DNA of 64,000 nt from Pisaster brevispinus (lineage: Eukaryota > Echinodermata > Asteroidea > Forcipulatida > Asteriidae), in NCBI GenBank assembly GCA_023634235.1, contig JAMKCF010000001.1:17866258-17930257 (forward strand), written 5' to 3'. The translations under genes were made by a program, and so were the position numbers. The notes beneath the pieces were generated by a model. It was given only the letters and a program-made list of their open reading frames with translations, was not told where the DNA came from and did no database searches. Positions 1-10,711 of the stretch are shown here, piece by piece. Position 1 is the first letter of the stretch; every line of letters begins with the position of its first letter.

Positions 1-1640
1 ATTAATAACTTAAGAAACTTAAGAAACCACATACACAATATTCAATTTAACCATTTAACCTTGACTTCCGGTTAAACAGGAATATACAAATAATTAATTG
101 AAATAAAATAATACAACTGGCATTGCAAAATCTGTATGTACAATATCCCGTGCCAGATGGGCGAAATTTTTAAAGGGCTTTGAGGTGCAAAATAAAACCA
201 AAAAACCTGATGCCAATGTAACACAAACATAAACATTTCTCAAGAAACGGGAGTTGTTACAAAGTGTGGTACAAGTTTAACTATAAAAAACAACACATTG
301 TATACAAATTCATCTTTTTATGTTCAATGTTTTTTGAACTACGTCATCATGTCACGTACCACCGAACACCGTATTTTTGTAATAAACAAAAATTCTAAGT
401 CTAGTGTTTTTTTTTTCTCGCGTTTTTTTTTCCTCTGAACCTTCTCCAGCAATTTTAAACAAAAGTAAAGCTTGTACAAATTTAAAACTTACTGTGTTCA
501 TAGGCAATAGTGAGTAGATGAAACCGCCACTTTTTTTGAATGATGACGACATTGATGACGTCATGACAAGGTTTTTAATGTTGAAAACTGACCATTTGCT
601 AATTGCTGTATCTTCGTAAATTTGAAAGCTATGCAACTCATAATTGGGCATCTGATACATCAAGATTGGGGCAACATTTGAAAAGTTAACGCAAAAATCG
701 CATGACATTCACTTCCGGTCTTAACGGAAGGTCAAAGTCTGCCTTTGTGTTTTTTCGTAAAAGAAATCAAGTTTTTGTCATAACTCAAAATTGTAATTGA
801 TTTGAACATTGAAACTCATAAGGCAATTAAACATTAACATCAACACGCCACAAACATGATGATGTCATGATGACGTCATCGGGTATTGAATTACATTAAA
901 AAATCATAACTCATGATTTTTACAATCTATACATCATCGGATTGGTCGTTAAAAGGTCAACAAATGCTACACACAACATGACCCCATTTGACCTTGACTT
1001 CCGGTTGAAATCGGAAGTTAAAGGTACAAATTATGTTATTTGGGGCTCTGGAGCCTAAGTGAAGCAAAATATGAAAAAACTTTCAATGAATAATATTTTG
1101 TTTAGCTCACGAGCATTCTAGAAATATAATACGTGACGTCATAGCTACGTCACAACGAAAATCGTAGACGAGGACGAATTTATTTTTATTTTGCTATCTC
1201 CAAAACTAAAGCTTGTACCGACTTGAAACTTACCAATTACCTAGACCACAGTGTGTACATAACAAAAAACAATTTTTGGAATGATGACGTCATCGATGAC
1301 GTCATTACGTTAAATTGAAGTTTTATGTTAAAATAATCATATCTCAAGAACCATATATGCTACATAAATGATAATTGTACCATATAAAAGCTCTTGAGGT
1401 ATTAAACACTTCTTACACAGTGTGACCCCATTTCACCTTTACTTTCGGTCGAAACCGGAAGTTGAAATTTTGTAAATAAAACATCGTATCTCATTTACTT
1501 AAATGTTTTTGTTAATATAATTACGTGATTTTAAAACCCCTAGACGATTCTACAAATGTTTACAATGTGTGACCCCATTTGACCTTCACTTCCGGTCCAA
1601 ACCGGAAGTATAAGTTTGCACATACAAAAATGTGTATCTT
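1..1640. repeat. Diverged satellite-like repeat region with ETS and CRE palindromes
   Basis: No gene is visible. A loose unit of roughly 140-300 bp recurs: an 'atctcaagaa'-like start, AT-rich filler, then GTGACCCCATTTGACCTT followed by an inverted pair ACTTCCGG..CCGGAAGT (near 960-1020, 1420-1460 and 1562-1610). TGACGTCA palindromes are scattered between (near 555, 875, 1135, 1285 and 1300). The same core forms a clean 130-bp array at 36541-37720 and recurs near 3825 and 41690, so this is one repeat family in several states of decay. The open frame at 352-708 lies inside it and has no protein features. Confidence 0.6.
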
Positions 1641-2531
1641 ATTAATGAAACGTGGTGCATTAATAATCATTAGGCCATGAGAATGAAAGTTATAGATTGT
1701 CACAATGTGATTTTAATATAGCTATTCCCAGTGAATAACAGTGCGGCTTGCAATGTGATTTTAATATAACTATTCTGTGTGAATAACATTGCGGAATCAA
1801 TGGATTCGGAATGCAGATGGTATTGTGTAAATTTCAGCTTTATGTATTGAGGGAGCGTACTACTGGAATACCAACAATTTGAGTTATGCGTTACACTGTA
1901 GCTAGTTATGGGTTGGGCCGTGAGTACCCAGAGAGGGAGCCCTGTAAATTACTTTCGGTAATTAAACAAGTTATAATATTGGAGGTACAAGGTGGTCACT
2001 ATTGTGTTCCGTAAGGGAACAATGAGTTTTCGAATAGTTTTCGAAATCCTCCAACCGGAGTACATAAGACGAGGGAAGGGCGTTGGTTAAGCACTTGGCT
2101 GCAAAGAGAGACGAAGTCACACCGGGCAATTGAGGCCCTGGAGTAACCCCCGTTTCTACTTAGAGGGTAGGGGGATAGTTCAGTTAACCAGTGCGGGGGT
2201 ATCTTGAGCGCTTAGAGAGCAACTCAGGGTAGACTACTGGTCAGAGAACTGAAAAGCTGACTAAGGTTTTGCAGCCTCGTCACCTCAGCCAAAACCAGGG
2301 TAAAACCTGTAAGTACTGTTTGCAAATGTCTTATTTAAAGCATTTAGTAAAAGTTGTGGAAAACGTAACTGCAGATTAATAGACTGTATTTTACATTTCA
2401 ATAATCTGAGTATCTTGTATCAATTAATGAGACTATGTGGAGTTTTAGCGTGGTCGTAGAATTCTATTGATCTATGGAGTTTAGTTGGGAAAACAAACCG
2501 CAGTATACGCAATGTGACGCAAATTAATATG

Positions 2532-2538
2532 TATAAAA
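2532..2538 (+). promoter_or_regulatory. TATA box of the LTR
   Basis: TATAAAA sits about 835 bp into the LTR and 370 bp before its polyadenylation signal, the usual placement of an LTR promoter at the end of U3. Transcription would start roughly 25-30 bp downstream, near 2560-2570. Confidence 0.5.
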
Positions 2539-2907
2539 TGGCGCACTGGAAATTCAATGAGCAATATACTTAATCTTTGTAAACGACAAGAATTACAGTA
2601 AAGCGTAATTGCTTTTAAATTTTAGGGTTTTGGAACTAACTTGGGTTAGAGCAAGTACCAGGAGAAAGAGAGACGGGAGGTCACTCCGCCAGACACGGCA
2701 GCGAACCCCGCCGCTATAGAGGCCAGAGACATGAGGCATGAGGGAGGACCCAGACCAAGTTCTGCTCACCCTTGAGGTTTAATCGTTGATTACATTTTTA
2801 GTTGATTAAGTTGAGCCGGCTTTTTGATAAGTGTTGTTTACTTGCATTGTATTTAAATACCTGTTTGGTCCTGTAGTTATTTGTAGTCGCTAGTGGTATT
2901 CAGTTGA

Positions 2908-2913
2908 AATAAA
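2908..2913 (+). promoter_or_regulatory. Polyadenylation signal of the LTR
   Basis: AATAAA lies 131 bp before the LTR end. With the TATA box at 2532 it defines a plausible R region and a short U5. Confidence 0.45.
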
Positions 2914-3045
2914 TGGTAATTGTTAAGTTTTCTAGTGTATCCTAATCTCTTGTCCTCTTATTTTGTCCGGATTGTTTTATGGAGTGTTGGTGCAAGGGTG
3001 CTACTTATAAATCCAAGACCGCGTAAATGGATGGTCTTGTGACAT

Positions 3046-3063
3046 TGGGGGCTTGTCCGGGCA
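3046..3063 (+). promoter_or_regulatory. tRNA primer-binding site (tRNA-Pro-like)
   Basis: TGGGGGCTTGTCCGGGCA starts one base after the LTR end. It differs at three positions from the classical tRNA-Pro primer-binding site used by many retroelements. In this family of elements minus-strand DNA synthesis starts from a tRNA annealed here. Its position directly after a TG..CA repeat is the main support for the LTR call. Confidence 0.65.
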
Positions 3064-3235
3064 TTTTTGAAATGACATGAGGCTTTTTTTCATTTATCAT
3101 TACTCATTATTTTTTTTAGTAGTAAGCTTCTTCAACGATGTAATTGCAATATAACAAGTGTGTATGTAGTTATTAATGCTAGTGATCTTGCTTTATTGGG
3201 TACACAAACTCCTGAGATTTCCCAACATCTGTCTC
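3064..3235. other. Remaining leader sequence, no coding seen
   Basis: AT-rich sequence after the primer-binding site, with no open frame resembling gag. It ends where the dispersed repeat at 3280 begins, so the retroelement body is missing. Confidence 0.35.
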
Positions 3236-3279
3236 ACATACCATGCGTACTAAAAAAAAAACGTCCGTTCAAAATTCTC

Positions 3280-3530
3280 AAAATACCAAATGCGCCCGTT
3301 CAAAAAATGTAGCGCCAGGACAAAATCGTCGAGCGCCCGGGCAACAGAATCCCGACGTACATGTACACATGCACAATCCACCGTTAATAGTGTGCAGCGA
3401 CGGGTACCCAGAGGTCGGCTATTTCTTAACGGCATTTCGCGTGTATTTTTCTGTGTCGCAGGGCATCCTGACTACATTTTTAGTCGATGAACGGAACCTT
3501 GTCTCAAAGACTCAATATTTAAGTCGACCC
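3280..3530 (+). repeat. Dispersed repeat, inverted copy at 36245-36520
   Basis: The stretch with CGTCGAGCGCCCGGGCAACA, the GTACATGTACAC palindrome and GTCGATGAACGGAACCTTGT recurs on the opposite strand at 36245-36520. The open frames at 3243-3662 and 36245-36451 share the residues SVSQGILTTFLVDERNLVSK, which reflects the shared DNA. No protein family is recognised, and the frame is not conserved across the whole repeat. Confidence 0.6.
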
Positions 3531-4034
3531 CGCGCTATCATGAGAGTTGTTATTATTGTACATTGTCCACCCTGTGGAGAACCCTGCTTGTATACTACTA
3601 ATAAAATGCGTAAATATAACCTTTTACCGTTGTTTGATGATTTGAAACTTGAAAATTTGTGATGCAGAGTCCTTTTTGTGAAAAAAATGAAATTTTTTGA
3701 AAATGAAATTTTTCGGCGGTAGCTTTCAGAGCAAGCGGGCGGTGGACGCAAATCTATCATTTTCATTCTCATGGCCTTACACCATTTCAAAGCTTTTGGG
3801 CAATTCTAGATATCTTCTACAGAGTGTGACCCCAGTTGACCTTTAGTTCCTGTCAAAACCGGAAGTTGAAGTTTCATATGACAAACCTTCATGCTATGAT
3901 CTTGCATAAAGATTAACACAAGCTACAAGTAACTGATAGTTGAAACTCACCAGACAGTTGAACCTTGGTATCAAGACGACACAAGCTTAGCAGTCGGAAC
4001 AGGTTTTGTTTTTCTTGGGATTATTATTTTTGGG

Positions 4035-4057
4035 GGTTTCGGCCATCAGCCGAAACC
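4035..4057. repeat. Hairpin GGTTTCGGC/GCCGAAACC
   Basis: A 9-bp perfect inverted repeat with a 5-base loop follows a satellite unit (3780-3900) and precedes a TTATT-rich stretch. Similar hairpins plus TTATTATT tails occur near 8117, 35680 and 37780. The pattern suggests termini of a non-autonomous element family, possibly Helentron-type, but this is inference. Confidence 0.5.
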
Positions 4058-4299
4058 ACCTTTGTTTTCGTCGAGATTTTTATTTTTTTTTCACTATTAT
4101 TATTCTTCTTTCCGAAAAAGTCTCATAGCATTTACACATGAAATTTGTTCCCGTTCGATCTCAGGAACTACAGTCGTAAAAGACACAAACAAAACATCAA
4201 ATGAAAGCCTGTGCTCTAACTTAGATCAAGCAGCAGTTTGACCGAGGGTTTTTAATCCTTTGTTGACGATATTAATGATTTAAAAACACGTATCGTCAA

Positions 4300-4960
4300 C
4301 AAAGCGCGATCGTCTTGTGTGTGTACATTGCACGTAATTCACGCTGTACATCGCATACGGCCATACCCACACAGAGCCCATTGTCAACACGCGCGGCATG
4401 GTTCACTACTTCGCTTTTGCAGTTAATGGTGAACCTGTATAGCGCCCTCTTGGTTGTGGAGAGCCCTCGAACTATTAAATACGGAAGCGTTTGGGGATAT
4501 AATGGCGGTGTGTTGTCGCGCAATTTCATTGCATTCTCCCACCACAATTTATTTCAAGGTCTGTGGGGTATAGCTTAATAATAACTTTAGCATTGGCATG
4601 GTAGTTTATTATTTACAATTTATTACTTAAAACTTTATATCGTCAATCGTCTGAACCATAACGTAAAAGAGTTATAAATGTTTGCACCATCTTTTACCTT
4701 TCATTTAAACGGTGAACTTGTATAGCGCCCTCTTGCTTGTGGAGAGTCCTCAAACTATTAAATACGGAAGCCTTTGGGATAATAGTTGCGGTTTATCCCC
4801 ACGTAAATTCATTGAACTCTCTCACCACAATTCATTTGAAGGTCTGTGCGGTATAGTTCATTAACAAATTTAGCCTTGGCGTAGTAGTTAAGTTTATTAG
4901 TGAAAAGTGTATCATTTCAAACTTTATATCGTCTGAACGATATGTCGAGAGTTATAATTG
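4300..4960 (+). repeat. Dispersed repeat, two tandem copies
   Basis: Two units (about 4300-4700 and 4700-4960) share 'tatagcgccctcttg', 'actattaaatacggaag' and 'ttgaaggtctgtgcggtata'-like blocks. Further copies lie at 34650-35120 and, shorter, at 23040-23320. No coding potential is credible; the open frames at 4296-4578 follow the repeat. Confidence 0.6.
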
Positions 4961-5830
4961 TCGTGCTATCTAAGTTGTATACGGCACAATAAACGTGTTA
5001 TTTCGCCCAGCCCCACCGTACAAAAGTTAATGCATATCACAGATAACTATTGTCAACATGGCTTAAGAATAAATCAGATCAACAAGGTCATTACAGTATT
5101 TCTTTCACTCTAATTATAGTTACTATGTTATTATCATTTATTTGAGAACTTAACAAAAAATAGAGTAATATGTTGTTATGTACACAATTATAAAATAACA
5201 CGCATTAAAATACGAATAGATTTGTAAAAAAATTCTGAAATATCAATTCATATATCAAACTTTTTGAATCTCTCAAAACATTTGGCATGCTTAAGACTAA
5301 GTTTTACAATTTATGCAAGGGCAACAGATTGTGTTTAATGAAGTAAATGTATAAATCATTATAAGCACATGGTGAGTGCTACGTACTTGTACCAAATCAA
5401 GTGATTAATATGATTTAGACATTGTGAAATTAAAACATTATTTAGAAGTTTAATATATTGATCAATGAAATGTAGAATCAGGATCTTTCTGAATCAACTT
5501 GTACGGCTGGGAAGCAGTGAGATTGAGTTGCGCAGATTCCTACCATGGGTGTTTTTCCTGTTTGGGAGGATGATATTTTCTGTTTGCTTGCAATTGGTCA
5601 GTATTTGGGTAAATTTGAGACAATGGACCTGCCTTCGATCAGAATGAGTATAGATTCCACATTCCATATACTAACATTTTTGCCAAACATGATTTTACAT
5701 GCCCGCTTTGTTACATTCTCCAAAGCATTGATCTGAGTTTTAGTAAGCGATGAATTCGAGACAACATTTACATTTACTTGTGGATGGATTCAAAATTGTC
5801 TTTTTTTCTTTATCCAATCAACAAACATTT
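4960..5830. other. AT-rich stretch, nothing recognised
   Basis: Only short frames occur (5465-5736) and none resembles a known protein. I see no repeat or terminal structure. Confidence 0.3.
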
Positions 5831-5831
5831 C

Positions 5832-6152
5832 TTAATTAGCCAGAAGACCGCCAGTTACAGAACATGGACGTTTTGCAGCAAGAGTCAGATTATTGATGTA
5901 CATGTACTTCCTAACACTAGCAGAGGCGTCTGATACTGCATCATTAATAAAACACTGAAAACCCAAGGGACCCAGTTTTGTTCCATGAGGAAGGCCGCCA
6001 TGAAGTATTTTAGCGTCTGACAAAGTTTGGTTGTATCTGACTCTTTGCTTTCTATTGAAAGTATCATTCCAAATCCAAGAAATACATTGTACATGTGATT
6101 CCCTGACACTTAACCACAACAATTTGTCATAAGTAGGCAGGGTTCTGCCCAT
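5832..6152 (-). pseudogene. Non-LTR retrotransposon reverse transcriptase fragment
   Basis: The translation of this 106-codon frame contains a run equivalent to the RT segment before and around the active site: RVRYNQTLSD, then a P-x-GTKLGPLGF block, then FINDAVSD. The YxDD box is degraded to YMYINNL, so the catalytic aspartates are gone. The same family appears on the other strand at 57040-58945, where RYNSTLSD-, GTKLGP- and YVDD-type blocks are also present. The flanks show no other domain. This is a short dead copy of a CR1/L2-like or related LINE. Confidence 0.65.
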
Positions 6153-6599
6153 GATTTCTTTAGTGCTGGAGAAATGTTTCCCTGGAAACCATTGCGAGCT
6201 GGATCAGTTACGCGGTAGATCATATAAATAGACTCTAATCAGAGTAGTCCTCAAAATTAATGGCTTTGGATAACATTGTTACAGGTAAATACCCAATTTG
6301 ACATTTCAATGGAAACCTTTGAAAGTGTAAACTGAAAATTTTGGAAAATGTTTGGTGGTCAGAAACAGACAAAAATTCTTCCAGTGGTGGTTGGGGAATC
6401 CTGAGGGCAGGTTTTCCGGCACCGACCACTATGAACAGGGTATGATTCAAAGGCAGTCCAAATCACAAAACCAAAATTGTTTAATAAATCGGCGCCATAT
6501 GGCAGTCCAAGGTTGGTGTGAGTGACCTACATGTACATGTAGGCTAAATAAAAATCCATAAGCAATCAAGACACTGTCTGTGAAGTCAGTTCCCTCATG

Positions 6600-7940
6600 A
6601 GGTCACCATTGTCTCATCCCTAAACTGAACTTTAAAGACAACAGTCTATTAATGACAGTGCACCTATGTAACACTCTTCGTGAACACAACAAGCAACAGT
6701 AACTGATGGCAGTCCCTGGTCTGGATGTCACCATTGCAACTCTTGTTTGATCAAAGAAGGCATCTGATGGTAGTCCATGATGATTATGGCAATTGTCACA
6801 CTATGTAACACGAGTAGTTAAATTATGAGTATGTAATGGCAGTTCCTGGTAGGTGCAGCCATTGCCACACTCCCAAGTGGGTCACAATGTCAAAATAAAA
6901 ATAAGCAGAGTAAACAGCAATCTGTGATTGTTGTCCATGGTGGGTGTAAACATATGATACATGCAGGACATGCAGTACAAACAGATTGTGACTGTTAATC
7001 CAAGAGAATGTGACCATTGCTGAACAAGAACAGTGACATCAACAGTATCTAATAGTGCTAACGGTCCATGGTAGATATCACCTATACATGTATGTGATGA
7101 CAAATGAGTAGTACAGACAAGATTTTCTGATGCCGGGTCAGAGTGGCGACTATAACCGAAGGATGTCCACTACATGTTATGCGCAGCGCGACCAATGATC
7201 TCGGATAGCAGACGATAGTGTGTGAATAGCCTTTATTTCACCACACAGAAAAGCGTCAGTGATGGCTGTCCATGGTGGGTGTGAACATCTCCATACTACA
7301 TGTTAATGACCACTGTAAACAAAAGTCTTTGCTGGCAGTGTACTGTGGGTGCATGACTTGTGTGACCCACCATATGAGCAGTACAACAGTCTGTGATGGC
7401 AGTCCGAGGGTGGATGTGACCATTGTTGCTTCCCGTAAGAGCAGTACAGATAACAGTCTGTGATGGCAGTCCATGATGGGTCTGACCATTGTCACACCCC
7501 ATATGAGCAGTACAGACAACAGTCTGTGATGGCAGTCCATGGGTGGGTGTGACCATTGTCACCCACCATAATATGAGCAGTACAACAGTCTGTGATGGCA
7601 GTCCGAGGGTAGATGTGACCATTGTTGCATCCCGTAAGAGCAGTACAGATAACAGTCTGTGATGGCAGTCCATGATGGGTCGGACCTTTATTGATCCATA
7701 TGACTAGTACACACAACAGTCTATGATGGCAGTCCATGGGTAGGTGTGACCATTGTCACACCCCATATGAGCAGTACAGACAACAGTCTGTGATGGCAAT
7801 CAATGGGTGTGTGTGGCCATTGTCACACCCCATATGACTAGTACAGACTACAGTCTGTGATGGCAACCGTTGTGGGTGTGACCATTGTCACACCCCATAG
7901 GAGCAGTACAGACAACAGTATGTGATGGTGGTGGGTGACA
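6600..7940 (+). repeat. Minisatellite, ~66-bp unit
   Basis: The block ACAGTCTGTGATGGCAGTCC starts at about 7386, 7453, 7519, 7585, 7652, 7716, 7782, 7850 and 7914, giving a period of 64-68 bp. Each unit also carries 'gtgtgaccattgtcacacccc' variants and 'catatgagcagtacagac'. Upstream units from about 6600 to 7260 are far more diverged. Long open frames on the minus strand with MDCHHRLLSVLL repeats come from the repeat itself and are not genes. Confidence 0.85.
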
Positions 7941-8047
7941 ATGTACATACTCTGCTTGAGACAAATGCATGGTTGTCTATGCTCTGTAAAACAACAATAT
8001 AACATTTCATTTACTCAACTTATGAATGCTGAGAACATATCATTATT

Positions 8048-8150
8048 AGCTGTTCCAACGTCTTGGTCAGAACAACTATTGTAATCGTCAAGATTTTGAT
8101 TTGTTTTATTCTTATTAGCTGTTCCAACATGATAGTCGGAACAGCTATTG
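8048..8150. repeat. Paired hairpin repeats AGCTGTTCC/GGAACAGCT
   Basis: AGCTGTTCC (8117-8125) pairs with GGAACAGCT (8138-8146). An imperfect copy of the same hairpin starts at 8048. Each is followed by 'attgtaatc' and an AT-rich tail. It resembles the terminal hairpins at 4035 and near 37780. Confidence 0.5.
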
Positions 8151-8289
8151 TAATCTTCACAATTTTTTTCTCTTTTCTTCTTGTTCTTATTATTCTGTCT
8201 TTCCCTAAAAACGTATTGACTTAACCTTGTCTTTTTCAAAAGCCATATATCCCTCTTAGAATTATCAGAAGAAGACAAATCATGTATCA

Positions 8290-9320
8290 TATTAATTTTA
8301 AATTTTAAATGTAATTAGATTAAAATTCGTAATTAATTACTCATGTTATAGTAATACATGCTACCGTGGAGGATGCTACATACATGTAGCAAGTATTACA
8401 TAATATGCATTTTGCTAGCTTCAGATATTTATAATGCTTGATAAGGGAGAGAAGACTTTTTGAGTCACGGTGTAACAAAGACACTAGTGTCTCGGTTATG
8501 CGTGAAACTGTCAGCTTTACTTCTTGGCCTACGTTTAAAGGTTTTCATTTAAAATAACTGATTTACAATTATTATCCTTTCAAATTTAGATTTTCAATGA
8601 AAACCTACTAATTTATGACAAAACAAGTCACAAGTTTCCTACTGTAACAGGAAACTGAGATTTCGGTGTCTCCATAACAGTGTGATGGATAGTTTTGGAT
8701 CATGTATGAAAACAAAAAATCTGATTCCAAAAATTGAAGTTGTACATTAAACGTATGAGCTATCCCCACCACTTTAACATGCAATGAATATAGAAAGTAC
8801 ATTATCTTTTGAGATATAACACCATGTCACGCTTTGGTTCCCTTATTTATGGAAAGACCTATTGCATACACATTTCAGTGTCTTGTCATGTGTTATCAAT
8901 CAGGTATGATATTTGGCCATGGAAAAAAGTAACATTCTTGTATGTAGTACAAGGGTTGATGTACATGTTTACATGCTGAAGACGTATGTGAACTTTTCAC
9001 GCTTTTTAATAACAATTTTGTTTGGTTTTGTATCGAGGGCAAGAAAATATCATGCTTATCAAACAGTCACTTGTCACTATTTAATTGTGCTCTGAGGATC
9101 ATATTTACTTGTAATAACATTGATAATTTACATACTGTTTTTACTTTTTTCTAACCATTATGTACTCTTTGTCATGTCACTGTATACACATGTATGTATT
9201 TTGTCCCTTATTGACACAAAACTGAGTCAATCATGTACAATACATGTAGGTACAAATACATGGGTATTTGTATTACTAGGAAAACATTGTACAACATGTC
9301 GTTGTTTTAATACTTAACGC
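8290..9320. other. Intergenic, nothing recognised
   Basis: Only short frames occur (8608-8802, 8913-9095, 9120-9317) with no domain or splice-site support. The stretch lies just beyond the 3' end of the Helitron-like coding block and may include that element's 3' terminus, but I could not identify a terminal hairpin or CTRR end. Confidence 0.3.
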
Positions 9321-9321
9321 T

Positions 9322-10020
9322 TCAAAACCAAATTTTAACAGCTTCATGATAGCTGTAATAAGTGGGCATTACATTTGTATATACAGACTCTATACCTCTT
9401 GCATACACATGATCAATTAATGTTCCCTTCTCTGTAGTAGCCTTAGTAACACACTGCTTATAATTGTGCTCAGCCATTAACTTAGCAACATTGGAACTGC
9501 TTCTTGGATTCATTACATCTTCATTAAAATCACCCATAATAATACATCTATTAGATACTTTGTGCACTTCATTCACAAGGATCTTTAAGTTAGAAATAAA
9601 CTCTCCAATTACATATGATGCTGGTCGATATATCACTACCACTGCCACAGATAACCTAGCTATTATCTGAAATGCAATATATTCAACATTTCTTACTGGC
9701 AACGATAGTCTACTCATTGTTTTGGTTGTTTTACCATAAACTGCTACACCTCCATGACATTGCTGCTTTAATTTATCTGTCAATTCACTGTAATTATCAT
9801 ATGATAAGTGTCTTTGTTGATGATAACACTTATAGCCATCCAATTGGAACTCATATTGCAATTGATCCTCAGCCCATGTTTCTGTCAGGCAAATGAAATC
9901 TGATTCTAACATTTCACTGTTACATTTCATGTCCATGTAATGTGCTTGCAATCCTTGGATATTATGCATAGTAATAGTCAAAGTGCCAGATGTACTTGTA
10001 CTGTATACTTTCATCATCAA
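9322..10020 (-). CDS. EEP (exonuclease-endonuclease-phosphatase) domain, C-terminal part of the Helitron-like protein
   Basis: The frame shows the EEP series: a HNIQGL start block, ICLTETWA with the catalytic glutamate, VVVIYRPAS, IMGDFNEDV (the GDFN box) and GTLIDHVYA. In Helentrons this AP-like endonuclease follows the helicase and presumably nicks DNA. The last expected box (S-D-H) reads YSYHE, so the aspartate is replaced and the protein stops soon after; activity is doubtful. It begins out of frame with the upstream helicase frame (overlap 9962-10020), which suggests a frameshift between 9985 and 10015 rather than a separate start. A LINE origin is less likely because no reverse transcriptase follows. 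Confidence 0.75.
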   Translation of the reverse strand: MMMKVYSTSTSGTLTITMHNIQGLQAHYMDMKCNSEMLESDFICLTETWAEDQLQYEFQLDGYKCYHQQRHLSYDNYSELTDKLKQQCHGGVAVYGKTTKTMSRLSLPVRNVEYIAFQIIARLSVAVVVIYRPASYVIGEFISNLKILVNEVHKVSNRCIIMGDFNEDVMNPRSSSNVAKLMAEHNYKQCVTKATTEKGTLIDHVYARGIESVYTNVMPTYYSYHEAVKIWF

Positions 10021-10711
10021 TAAACCTTGGCATTCTATTCAAAGCTTCAGCTACTGCTTCATTACAATATATATACTTCTCATGAAATCCTTCAATAACA
10101 AGACCATCTAATGAAGTAACACGACTGAGACTGACATATGCTTGTCCAGCTGCAAATGTACGATCAAGACACACAACTGCTTTACTTGTTGTCATTCCTT
10201 GTACTTTATGTGCTGTACATGCCCAAGCTAGTTTTAATGGAAACTGATGTCTCATACATTTCTTACCAATATTTTCCTCTTGAATATCAATTGGTACAGA
10301 ATCTTCATCAGATGTACACCATACGGACTGCCTTCTTAGCTTCATGCCAACAGTCTTGTTATCAAAAATAATTTTAACACACTTTGGTTCAGACTCATCA
10401 GATGACATCATTATATTTGACACAGTTCCAAATGTTCCATTAACCAGTCCATCAGACACATCAATGTTTTTAGTAAGCATGACTCTTGCACCAATACCAA
10501 TCAATAGAGTTTGTGGCAATGTCCCATATGCCTTTTTTAGTGGTTTATTACGCCTCATTTTGACATTTCTACCTTCAACTTGATAATCTTTGGCTTCGAT
10601 ACATATACACTCTTTACATTCTGTGTGTACAGTTTTTACATTTTGTTTATCAACCTGTTTTGTTAGTTGGAAATATGTGTACAGCATCATTCCATTGTTC
10701 TCCAGTTTCAC
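9962..10711 (-). CDS. PIF1 helicase C-terminal half of the Helitron-like protein (frameshifted)
   Basis: The frame carries the late superfamily-1 motifs of PIF1: a [11 protein letters not shown] block, NGTFGTV, and the signature pair HKVQGMT and AYVSLSRV (motifs V and VI, ATP hydrolysis and DNA contact). It continues the helicase that stops at 10650. The break falls in a run of four A near 10656-10662: the upstream frame ends PTNKTG-stop, while this frame continues through KQVDKQN in another phase. One extra A would explain it. The first 15-18 codons shown upstream of that point are not coding in this frame. Confidence 0.8.
   Translation of the reverse strand: MKLENNGMMLYTYFQLTKQVDKQNVKTVHTECKECICIEAKDYQVEGRNVKMRRNKPLKKAYGTLPQTLLIGIGARVMLTKNIDVSDGLVNGTFGTVSNIMMSSDESEPKCVKIIFDNKTVGMKLRRQSVWCTSDEDSVPIDIQEENIGKKCMRHQFPLKLAWACTAHKVQGMTTSKAVVCLDRTFAAGQAYVSLSRVTSLDGLVIEGFHEKYIYCNEAVAEALNRMPRFIDDESIQYKYIWHFDYYYA

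Larger units (their letters stand above)
1698..3044 (+). mobile_element. Long terminal repeat of an LTR retrotransposon
   Basis: The segment starts TGTCACAA and ends TTGTGACA, an 8-bp perfect inverted terminus of the TG..CA type expected for an LTR. A TATA box and an AATAAA lie in promoter-then-polyadenylation order inside it, and a tRNA-type primer-binding site follows after one base. Near the 5' end a 49-bp segment is tandemly duplicated (about 1703-1750 and 1752-1798). No gag-pol coding follows and no second LTR is visible in the window. This is therefore an LTR plus short leader of a truncated element. The family (Gypsy or BEL) cannot be told from an LTR alone. Confidence 0.7.

Noticed and set aside
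352..708. 118-codon minus-strand frame
   Set aside because: It lies in the satellite-like region with a homopolymer-derived KKTREKK tract and no domain or splice support.
3243..3662. 139-codon gene on the plus strand
   Set aside because: Similarity to 36245-36451 is at DNA level as a dispersed repeat, the frame is not kept throughout, and no domain is seen.
7256..7737. Overlapping minus-strand frames encoding MDCHHRLLSVLL repeats
   Set aside because: They arise in more than one frame from the minisatellite and have no protein features.
7250..7940. CRISPR-like array
   Set aside because: The repeat units run on continuously with no unique spacers, and the context is eukaryotic.
9322..10020. 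LINE endonuclease of a separate retrotransposon
   Set aside because: It follows the PIF1 helicase directly and no reverse transcriptase is linked; fusion to Helentrons is known.
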